This document shows, one piece after another, positions 1 to 5,171 of a DNA stretch of 5,171 nt; the stretch's first letter is position 1, and the number at the start of each line of letters is the position of its first letter. The notes beneath the pieces were generated by a model, which saw only the letters and a list, made by a program, of their open reading frames with translations, searched no databases and had not been told where the DNA came from. The stretch comes from Cyanobacteria bacterium Co-bin13 (GTDB lineage Bacteria; Cyanobacteriota; Cyanobacteriia; Phormidesmidales; Phormidesmidaceae), in contig JACVRP010000288.1 of NCBI GenBank assembly GCA_014534385.1, positions 1 to 5,171 of the forward strand. Direction: 5' to 3'. The position numbers and the translations under genes were made by a program.

Positions 1-92
1 TCAACAGCTTGAGCCAGCGTCTGCTGAGGCCGATCGAGATCTACCGCCGTTAGGGCCAGGGGCGTCGCTGGACGAGTGATTGCTTGAGCCAT
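1..92 (-). CDS. lpxC: UDP-3-O-acyl-N-acetylglucosamine deacetylase LpxC, N-terminal fragment cut by window edge
   Basis: Thirty complete codons are visible, reading MAQAITRPATPLALTAVDLD and then RPQQTLAQAV, followed by a codon beginning GA (Glu or Asp). The QQTLAQAV-(E/D) stretch fits the first strand of LpxC, which in the family leads into a G-x-G-L-H-(S/T)-G motif that would lie just past the edge. About 20 residues precede it, a short N-terminal extension. LpxC is the cytoplasmic zinc deacetylase that commits UDP-acyl-GlcNAc to lipid A; none of its zinc-binding residues are inside the window. The start is well fixed: its ATG overlaps the bamA stop by one base (TAATG), and a GGAGAG ribosome-binding site sits 8 bases upstream. 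The bamA-lpxC order is typical of cyanobacteria and supports the call more than the short sequence does. This is inference from a fragment; a different protein cannot be fully excluded. Confidence 0.75.
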   Translation of the reverse strand, partial: MAQAITRPATPLALTAVDLDRPQQTLAQAV

Positions 93-2362
93 TAGAAACG
101 CTCTCCGATACCAAAGTGCAGTCGTCCACCCCCATCAATTCTAAGACCGTAGTCAATCCGCAGGGGGCCCAGCGGCGTTTGGATCCGCAGGCCTGCGCCA
201 TAGCCTAGGCCACTGCCAGGCTTGCCGCGTGAAGGACCCGGAGCCCCTGGTACACCAAAACCACTGCCCAGGTCAGTCCCCGCATCGACAAAAAGTGCAC
301 CGCCCAAGAAGGAGAATAGCGGGAAGCGGTACTCTACCGTGGCCTGGGCATAGCTGCGGCCACTGCCCACGCCGCCCTCGTCATAGCCCCGCAAAGAGTT
401 GGTGCCGCCCAGGGCAAACGCTTCATAGGGTGGAACCTCACCCACAATAGTGCCGACCTGAACGTTAAAGGCCAGCGCCTGCGGCCCCTCACTGAAGTTG
501 ATAAAGCTGACTGGAATGTACTGGCTATAGCCCAACCGCAGCCGGTTCAGGAAGATGCTGCCGCCTCCCAAAGGCACCGACTGCTCGGTGGAAAAGCGCA
601 GCAGGCTGCCGCTCGTGGGGTTTAGGGCATCGTTGCGGCGATCTAGGGACGTACTGAAGTTCACAGTCCAGAGATCGTCAGAGCCGCCACCGCCCTCTAC
701 GGCAGACTGGGTCAGGGGGTTGCCATCTGCATCGAAGTTAGCCAGGCCCCCACCCAGTTCACGGGCAGAAACATTTTGATACTGCGTTCCCAGGGAGGCA
801 GACCAGCCGTTAGCCAGGGGGCGGCTGAAGGAGAGCCCAGTGCCAATCCGGCGCACCCGGATGTCGTCGCCATTGGGCAGAAGAATCGGGTTCGGGCCGC
901 CATCAAAGTTTAGGTTGATCGAACGCCGAGCAAAGGCATCCACCGTGTAGGAGGTGCGGAACGGGTCGCCCGCAATCCAGGGGTCGGTAAAGGACACGTC
1001 AAACAGCAAATCCCGGCTGCTGAGCTGGGCTTCGGCAGACAGCTTCTGGTTGTTGCCGCCAAAGTTATCCTGACGGTAGCTGACTGTGCCAAAGAGATCG
1101 CCGGTAAAGTTAAAGCCCAGACCGGCTCCGACAGAACCAGTGTTGCGCTCAATCACGTTGACGACCATGTCTACCTGGCGGGGGTCGGCCTGTCCTGGCT
1201 CCAGCGAGAGGCGGACATCGTCGAAAATCCCCAGAGCAAAGACCCGCTGCAGGTCCCGCTCGACCTGCTGCTGGTTAAAGACCTGCCCGGGCTGGGTGGC
1301 AAATTCACGGGTAACGATAAAGTCGCGGGTTCTGCCTGTGATGGGTTCGCCTTCCTCGTTGACCGGCTCTCCTTCAGAGGAGAGAAACCGCACCCGAATA
1401 TCTCCTATCTCACCCTCGGCTACCTCCAGGGTAACGATGCCCTCATCAGATACCTGCGGGGCAGCAACGACCTGGGCCAAGACAAAGCCGTTGTTTTGAT
1501 ACCACTCGTTGAGGGCCAGAATGCCGTCCTGAAAATCAATCAGGTTGATAATTCTGCCGTATTGGGGCGCGAAGATCTCGTCTACAACCTCCTGGGGCAG
1601 AACGGTGTTGCCCGTTACCTGCACAGACTGAAGTATGGGGTTAGGCTGCACCAAAAAAGTCACCCTGACCCCGAGTGGCGTGTCTTCAGGGATCGCTCGC
1701 ACGTTGGAGAAGAAGCCTGTGGCAAAAATGCTGTTGATGTCTTGCTGGAGCTGGGTGCGGGTGGTGGTGCGGCCGGCGCTGGTTGCGATCGCGTTGCGGA
1801 CCGTGGTCTCCAGTTCTGGGGTCAATTCCTGCCCCGGTGGAGCCTGCACAGCAAGTTCTGCAACCAGTACCCGAGGCTCCTCCGGAGCCTGCTGAGTTGC
1901 GTCTGGTGGAGTCGTCGGTGGAGTCGCTGGAGCAGGTGTGGGCGACGGCACTGCCGGATCAATCGGCTCAGTTGGCTCCTCGGGGTTTACCTCTGGGGCC
2001 GGCGGTACCGTAGGCGGGCTGGGCGTGGCCGGGTCGTCAGGGCTGGTAGGAACGATGTCGGTAGGATTTGCTGGCCCTTGGGCAAACACATCAATCGCCA
2101 GTTGATTCTCCTGGGGAGACCGCCGCTCAGCCTGAACCGGCACCTGCAAATCTGTTGCCGCCGGTTGAGGGACGGGGGCAGCCGCTGGCCCCTGATCTGG
2201 AGCTAGCCAATCGGGCACATCTGCCGCAGTATCTGCCACCTGTGTACCTGCATTTTCTCCCAGGGGAGAGCCTTCCGGCAGCAGTTCCCCTTTAACCTGG
2301 GGAGTCAACCCTAATATTCCAGAAGCCGCGAAAACCGCAATTAAAGTTGGAGAAAGGCGCAT
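92..2362 (-). CDS. bamA: Outer membrane protein assembly factor BamA (Omp85/Toc75 family)
   Basis: Outer-membrane beta-barrel insertase, 756 residues and intact. Residues 1 to about 25 form a signal peptide (Arg2, then a hydrophobic stretch). Residues 26-163 are a low-complexity linker, strongly proline-rich from 97 to 163 (25 prolines). Three POTRA domains follow at about 164-242, 243-317 and 318-407, the number usual for cyanobacterial Omp85; POTRA1 has the FATGFFSNV segment, POTRA2 VTGNTVLP, and POTRA3 GRTRDFIVTREF and FALGIFDDV. The 16-strand barrel runs from about 408 to 756. It contains FTDPW (458-462), the lid-loop motif GGTNSLRGY (652-660), the late-strand segment around residues 717-738 (GLGYGAG, LGPLRIDYG) and a terminal Phe756, as expected of a beta-signal. 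An AGGTG ribosome-binding site 7 bases upstream supports this start. The gene follows purC by 124 bases and overlaps lpxC by one base. The POTRAs face the periplasm; substrates are other outer-membrane barrels. Confidence 0.96.
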   Translation of the reverse strand: MRLSPTLIAVFAASGILGLTPQVKGELLPEGSPLGENAGTQVADTAADVPDWLAPDQGPAAAPVPQPAATDLQVPVQAERRSPQENQLAIDVFAQGPANPTDIVPTSPDDPATPSPPTVPPAPEVNPEEPTEPIDPAVPSPTPAPATPPTTPPDATQQAPEEPRVLVAELAVQAPPGQELTPELETTVRNAIATSAGRTTTRTQLQQDINSIFATGFFSNVRAIPEDTPLGVRVTFLVQPNPILQSVQVTGNTVLPQEVVDEIFAPQYGRIINLIDFQDGILALNEWYQNNGFVLAQVVAAPQVSDEGIVTLEVAEGEIGDIRVRFLSSEGEPVNEEGEPITGRTRDFIVTREFATQPGQVFNQQQVERDLQRVFALGIFDDVRLSLEPGQADPRQVDMVVNVIERNTGSVGAGLGFNFTGDLFGTVSYRQDNFGGNNQKLSAEAQLSSRDLLFDVSFTDPWIAGDPFRTSYTVDAFARRSINLNFDGGPNPILLPNGDDIRVRRIGTGLSFSRPLANGWSASLGTQYQNVSARELGGGLANFDADGNPLTQSAVEGGGGSDDLWTVNFSTSLDRRNDALNPTSGSLLRFSTEQSVPLGGGSIFLNRLRLGYSQYIPVSFINFSEGPQALAFNVQVGTIVGEVPPYEAFALGGTNSLRGYDEGGVGSGRSYAQATVEYRFPLFSFLGGALFVDAGTDLGSGFGVPGAPGPSRGKPGSGLGYGAGLRIQTPLGPLRIDYGLRIDGGGRLHFGIGERF
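101..106 (-). promoter_or_regulatory. Shine-Dalgarno of lpxC inside the bamA 3' end
   Basis: On the minus strand GGAGAG lies 8 bases before the lpxC ATG. These six bases are also the Gly-Glu codons of the BamA C-terminal Gly-Glu-Arg-Phe. Together with the TAATG stop/start overlap this points to translational coupling of lpxC to bamA. Confidence 0.65.
1785..1792. repeat. HIP1 octamer GCGATCGC
   Basis: A perfect copy of the highly iterated palindrome of many cyanobacterial genomes, lying within the POTRA1-coding part of bamA. It is the only full octamer in the window, but the CGATCG core occurs six times (starting at 31, 1786, 2992, 3211, 3557 and 4382), more than the one or two expected by chance. 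It supports a cyanobacterial source and is not a mobile element. Confidence 0.8.
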
Positions 2363-2366
2363 TAGC

Positions 2367-2393
2367 TCACACCTGTATCAAGACATTCACACC
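2367..2393 (-). repeat. Direct repeat GGTGTGA x2, 20 bases apart, in the bamA leader
   Basis: On the minus strand GGTGTGA occurs at 2393-2387 and again at 2373-2367, an exact 7-base repeat with a 20-base period, about two helical turns. The downstream copy overlaps the bamA Shine-Dalgarno. The upstream copy forms the perfect left half (TGTGA) of a degenerate CRP-like palindrome, TGTGA-N6-TGATA, at 2391-2376. The repeats are directly visible; any regulatory role is inference. Confidence 0.3.
2370..2374 (-). promoter_or_regulatory. Shine-Dalgarno of bamA
   Basis: On the minus strand AGGTG, complementary to the 16S 3' end (part of AGGAGGTG), sits 7 bases before the ATG. It supports the assigned start, which also gives a clean signal peptide directly after the initiator Met. 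Confidence 0.55.
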
Positions 2394-2486
2394 ACAAAAG
2401 GCCCTATCCCCTGCAGCTAAGCATGCCACAGGATGAGGAATCCCACGCTTCCCACGAATCGGACAAATTCTACCGCATCACCGGAT

Positions 2487-3221
2487 TCAAAAACTGGCAG
2501 CGTGGGCCAGAACCCGATTCAACACCCTTTCATAAGCTTCTTCCACCTGGCCCAAATCCTGCCGGAAGCGATCTTTGTCTAAAACTCGCTGGGTTTCATC
2601 CTCAGCGGTCTGGTCCCAAAGACGGCAGGTATCGGGGCTGATTTCATCGGCTAGCAGCAGCCGACCCTGGGCATCCACGCCAAACTCCAGCTTGAAATCC
2701 ACCAGGGTAATGCCGCAGTCCGCAAAGAAATCAGTCAGATGACGATTCACCTCTAATGCGAGACGTTGGAGTTCGATAACCTGTTCCGGCGTTGCCAGGT
2801 TTAAAATCCGCAGCCGCTCATCGGTCAACAGCGGATCTCCAAGCCCATCATTTTTGTAGTAGAACTCCACTAAAGGAGGGTTAAGCGCCAGCCCCAGGGG
2901 CAGCCCGGTTTGCTTGCACAAACTTCCGGCGGCTAGGTTACGCACCACCACCTCAAGGGGAATAATCTTAACAGCCCGCACCCGCATCTCCCGATCGCTC
3001 GGTGTTTCGATCCAGTGGGTAGGCACCCCCCTGGCCTCTAGCAGCTGAAATAGATGGGTCGAAATAGCACAATTAATCCGACCCTTATTGCCAATCTGCC
3101 CACGCTTTTGGGCGTTAAAAGCTGTCGCATCGTCCTTGAAATACGTCAGCAGGACCTCTGGGTCATCCGTCGGATAAATAATCTTGGCCTTCCCCTCATA
3201 CAGCTTGGGGCGATCGGTCAT
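2487..3221 (-). CDS. purC: Phosphoribosylaminoimidazole-succinocarboxamide synthase (SAICAR synthetase)
   Basis: Cytoplasmic ligase (EC 6.3.2.6) of de novo purine synthesis, joining CAIR and aspartate with ATP hydrolysis to give SAICAR. The 244 residues match the usual bacterial single-domain length. Visible family hallmarks in order are the N-terminal nucleotide-binding LYEGKAKIIY (7-16), the FKDDATAFN and KRGQIGNKG segments (28-47), the signature IPLEVVVRNLAAGS (87-100), the second signature LVDFKLEFG (173-181), and ADEISPDTCRLWD (191-203) containing the Ser-Pro-Asp motif. No key residue appears missing. The ATG is preceded by GGGAGGG with a slightly long 10-base spacer, and MTDRPKLYEGKAK is a normal start for the family. 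It lies 103 bases downstream of the cyclase and 124 bases upstream of bamA, all on the same strand. Placement next to bamA-lpxC recurs in cyanobacteria and need not imply a functional link. Confidence 0.97.
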   Translation of the reverse strand: MTDRPKLYEGKAKIIYPTDDPEVLLTYFKDDATAFNAQKRGQIGNKGRINCAISTHLFQLLEARGVPTHWIETPSDREMRVRAVKIIPLEVVVRNLAAGSLCKQTGLPLGLALNPPLVEFYYKNDGLGDPLLTDERLRILNLATPEQVIELQRLALEVNRHLTDFFADCGITLVDFKLEFGVDAQGRLLLADEISPDTCRLWDQTAEDETQRVLDKDRFRQDLGQVEEAYERVLNRVLAHAASF

Positions 3222-3231
3222 GGAAAGGTTG

Positions 3232-3238
3232 CCCTCCC
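3232..3238 (-). promoter_or_regulatory. Shine-Dalgarno of purC
   Basis: On the minus strand GGGAGGG precedes the purC ATG with a 10-base spacer, a little longer than optimal. There is no better candidate closer to the start. Confidence 0.55.
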
Positions 3239-3254
3239 TGAAAGCAGCCTAACC

Positions 3255-3260
3255 ATATTA
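3255..3260 (-). promoter_or_regulatory. Possible -10 element of a purC promoter
   Basis: TAATAT on the minus strand, in the AT-richest part of the 103-base gap between the cyclase stop and purC, matches the sigma-70 -10 consensus at five of six positions. No good TTGACA-like -35 is found 16-18 bases upstream. If used, transcription would begin near 3248 and leave a leader of only about 27 bases, too short for a riboswitch. Tentative. Confidence 0.35.
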
Positions 3261-3324
3261 AGCCGGATTGTCGCAGGCACAGCAGAGGATCGGGCCAGTC
3301 TAGGGAAGTGTCTCCACGTCCTTT

Positions 3325-5171
3325 CTATTTAGTCGTCATAATATGTACCCCATCCCAATTTTCGGGTGGCGGACTGACCAGATAATCCTGGGCTCGATTA
3401 ATGTGAACCGTTACGGCTCGGTCACGGGGCTGCAGCCTTTCGGCCTGACGGAACAGTTTAATGGCTGACTCAAAGCGCATGCCGGTGTAAGCAGCGCGAG
3501 CAGCACTGTAGAGCTCCATAAACTCTTTGACCTGAGGATCTAATGGGTTGTCTTTGCGATCGATCAGCTCATAGAGGTTGACGGGCTGCATTTTGCCCTT
3601 AACCCGGATGCGGTCTAGCTCGCGCACCCAAATTAGGTTCTGGCACAGCTCGTAGGTGTGCTCGCTGAGCACGATGTCGCAGCCGTATTCCTTAGTAGCT
3701 CCTTCCAAGCGAGAACTCAGGTTAACGCCATCGCCAATGACGGTGTACTCCATCTTGCGCTGGGAGCCGATGTTGCCAGAAACCACCTCGCCGGAGCTAA
3801 TGCCGATGCCGATGCGAATTTCAGGCTGGTTTTGTAGCCGTCGCTCAGTATTAAACTGCACCAGCCGTTGCCGCATATCCAGCGCCGACTGGATGGCTGC
3901 CCAAGCGTGATTTTTCAGCGGCAGCGGGGCTCCAAAGACGGCCATCAGGGCATCACCGATGAACTTGTCTAGCGTGCCTTCAAAGTTAAACACCGCTTCG
4001 ACCATGGTTTCGAAGTAGGCGTTGAGCATTTCCACGACTTTGTCGGCTTCCAGGTTTTCGGTGAGGGTGGTGTAACCGCGAATATCGGAGAACAAAACGG
4101 TGACTTCTCGCCGTTCGCCTTTCATCAGCAAATCGTCGCCTAGGGCCATGACGCGCTCGGCCACGCCGGGGGTCATGTAGCGGTAGAGGGTTGTCTTCAT
4201 CCGCTTTTCCTGGCTGATGTCTTCTAACACCAGCAGCCCGCCGCGCACCCCGCCTTCGGGATTGGTCAGGGGATTGACCGTGAGGTTGATGCTGCGCTCT
4301 AGCATCTGCACCTGGTCGAAGGAGTGGGGAGGTATGGTTAGGGAGGTTTCGCCCCAAGGCCAGAAGCGACCTGCCTGGATGCGATCGGGCATCATCAGCG
4401 TGCACTCGTAGGTGCTGCCGTTGTTGGGGCTAGAGGCCAAAATGCCAACTCGCAGGGTTTGCTCTGGGACGTAGTGGCGGGCTCCGGTGGTGAGGCTGTC
4501 TTCCAATCGAAACTGCAGCTTGTCTAGGGGAATAACGTCCCAAACGTAGCGATTGAGCAGCCTTGTTTCCCAGCGCTCCTTGAGGTCTCGGTTACTCTCG
4601 TCTTTGAGGGGGCAGCCCAGCAGTTCGATGGCGGCATCGTTAATGGTGACAATGCGGCCCTCTAGGTCGGTGGAGATGACGGCATCTGAGAGGCTCTGAA
4701 GGATGTCTTTTTGATATTGCTTTTCGACCAGCACCTTCTCAAAGAGCTTGGCATTTTCCAGGGCGATGCCTGCCTGGATGTTGAAAGCTCGCATAAATTC
4801 TTCGTCGGAGCTGGTGAAGCTGCCCTGCTGCTTGTTGATTAGCTGGGTTACTGCAATCAGCTTGCTAGAGGAATCGTAGACGGGCATGCAGAGAATGGTG
4901 CGGGTGGTGTAGCCCGTGAGTTTGTCGGCGTCGGGGTTAAACCGCGGGTCTTGATAGGCATCTGGAATGTTTAGGGTTTCTCCGGTGGTGGCAACGTAGC
5001 CCACAATGCCGGAGTCGGAGGGGCTGCGCAGCTCAACTAGTGTTTTGCCGTCGCCCGATTTCACTTTAGACCAGAGCTCGTTGCTGTTTTCGTCGATCAG
5101 CCAGAGGGTGCTGCGGTCGGCCTGCATCAGCAGGCGGGCTTCTTCCATGACCGACTGCAGGGTTTTCTCCA
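3325..5171 (-). CDS. Class III adenylate cyclase with GAF, PAS, cyclase and TPR-like domains (CyaB1-like), 5' end outside window
   Basis: Signalling enzyme that probably makes cAMP from ATP. The frame stays open to the right edge (EKTLQSV precedes the Met at 5148), so the start is outside; 614 residues are visible. Numbered from that internal Met: a GAF domain at about 1-137 carries N105-K106...F111-x3-D115-E116, the full NKFDE motif of cyclic-nucleotide-binding GAFs. A long PAS region spans about 144-312 (SDAVISTDLEGRIVTIND to LLVLEDIS). A helical transducer (YRYMTPGVAERVM) leads to the catalytic domain at 347-530. Its metal ligands are D355 (FSDIRGYT) and D399 (IGDALMAVFG), the substrate pair K395 and T469 (EYTVIGDGVN), and the transition-state residues N476 and R480. 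A TPR-like helical hairpin (about 538-590) ends the protein. The order matches Anabaena CyaB1, so an upstream GAF-A of roughly 250 residues is likely missing. No transmembrane segment is seen in the visible part. No terminator is visible after the stop. Confidence 0.93.
   Translation of the reverse strand, partial: EKTLQSVMEEARLLMQADRSTLWLIDENSNELWSKVKSGDGKTLVELRSPSDSGIVGYVATTGETLNIPDAYQDPRFNPDADKLTGYTTRTILCMPVYDSSSKLIAVTQLINKQQGSFTSSDEEFMRAFNIQAGIALENAKLFEKVLVEKQYQKDILQSLSDAVISTDLEGRIVTINDAAIELLGCPLKDESNRDLKERWETRLLNRYVWDVIPLDKLQFRLEDSLTTGARHYVPEQTLRVGILASSPNNGSTYECTLMMPDRIQAGRFWPWGETSLTIPPHSFDQVQMLERSINLTVNPLTNPEGGVRGGLLVLEDISQEKRMKTTLYRYMTPGVAERVMALGDDLLMKGERREVTVLFSDIRGYTTLTENLEADKVVEMLNAYFETMVEAVFNFEGTLDKFIGDALMAVFGAPLPLKNHAWAAIQSALDMRQRLVQFNTERRLQNQPEIRIGIGISSGEVVSGNIGSQRKMEYTVIGDGVNLSSRLEGATKEYGCDIVLSEHTYELCQNLIWVRELDRIRVKGKMQPVNLYELIDRKDNPLDPQVKEFMELYSAARAAYTGMRFESAIKLFRQAERLQPRDRAVTVHINRAQDYLVSPPPENWDGVHIMTTK

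Larger units (their letters stand above)
2363..2486. other. Intergenic spacer purC-bamA, no clear terminator
   Basis: The 124-base spacer holds the bamA Shine-Dalgarno and the GGTGTGA repeats. It also has a second short direct repeat, CGTGGGA (minus strand 2456-2450 and 2447-2441, period 9). I see no GC-rich hairpin followed by a T-run on the minus strand, and no convincing -35/-10 pair, so read-through from purC into bamA is possible but a weak internal promoter cannot be excluded. Confidence 0.5.

Noticed and set aside
1..201. A 66-codon minus-strand frame across the bamA 3' end and lpxC start
   Set aside because: It is in a different frame from both bamA and lpxC; the lpxC frame starting at 92 fits the family and the conserved gene order.
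1496..2206. A 236-codon open frame on the plus strand, antisense to bamA
   Set aside because: Its product is Arg/Trp/Cys-rich with no recognisable domain and lies wholly opposite the linker, POTRA1 and POTRA2 coding region; the GC-rich, low-complexity sequence explains the lack of stops.
2456..2488. Imperfect hairpin (GAATCCGG against CCGATTC) after the purC stop as a terminator
   Set aside because: The stem is short with a bulge, the loop is about 18 bases, and no T-run follows on the minus strand.
3222..3324. Riboswitch or other structured leader before purC
   Set aside because: The gap is only 103 bases, the likely leader is about 27 bases, and no conserved purine-type core or strong paired stems were seen.
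3054..3332. A 92-codon plus-strand frame crossing the 5' part of purC and the purC-cyclase gap
   Set aside because: Antisense to a certain gene, no family resemblance, and it starts mid-purC without a convincing ribosome-binding site.
3986..4405. A 139-codon minus-strand frame inside the cyclase gene
   Set aside because: It is an alternative frame of the PAS/catalytic coding region giving a His/Arg/Pro-rich product; the cyclase frame has all catalytic residues.
3325..5148. Complete cyclase gene starting at the Met at 5148
   Set aside because: The frame continues open to the window edge with EKTLQSV, which belongs to the first helix of the GAF domain, so this Met is internal.

Overview
This looks like an ordinary chromosomal segment of a fairly GC-rich cyanobacterium. 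The grounds are the gene order purC-bamA-lpxC, a three-POTRA Omp85 protein with a proline-rich N-terminal linker, an adenylate cyclase of the cyanobacterial GAF-PAS-cyclase-TPR type, one full HIP1 octamer (GCGATCGC) and six copies of the CGATCG core. No mobile element, CRISPR array, RNA gene or phage feature was found, and all coding sequence lies on the minus strand.

In the direction of transcription (right to left) the window holds four genes. First is the 3' part of a class III nucleotide cyclase (3325-5171), whose start lies beyond the right edge. A 103-base gap with a possible purC promoter follows. Then come purC (2487-3221, SAICAR synthetase of purine synthesis), a 124-base gap, bamA (92-2362, outer-membrane assembly factor, Omp85/Toc75 family), and the first 30 codons of lpxC (1-92, lipid A synthesis). 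lpxC starts inside the bamA stop codon (TAATG) and is cut by the left edge.

bamA and lpxC form an outer-membrane biogenesis unit: BamA inserts beta-barrel proteins, and LpxC commits UDP-acyl-GlcNAc to lipid A. In cyanobacteria fabZ, lpxA and lpxB usually follow lpxC, but they would lie outside this window. purC is a housekeeping gene commonly found just upstream of this unit. The cyclase is a signalling protein that joins a sensor GAF domain, a PAS domain and a catalytic domain, and it is probably a separate transcription unit. No intrinsic terminator is visible between any of the genes.

I did not find an undescribed system. The points most worth a second look are three: the cyclase carries a complete NKFDE cyclic-nucleotide GAF motif together with the Lys/Thr substrate pair of class IIIb enzymes; the lpxC Shine-Dalgarno is written into the codons for the C-terminus of BamA; and the bamA leader has repeated GGTGTGA elements that overlap a degenerate CRP-like site.
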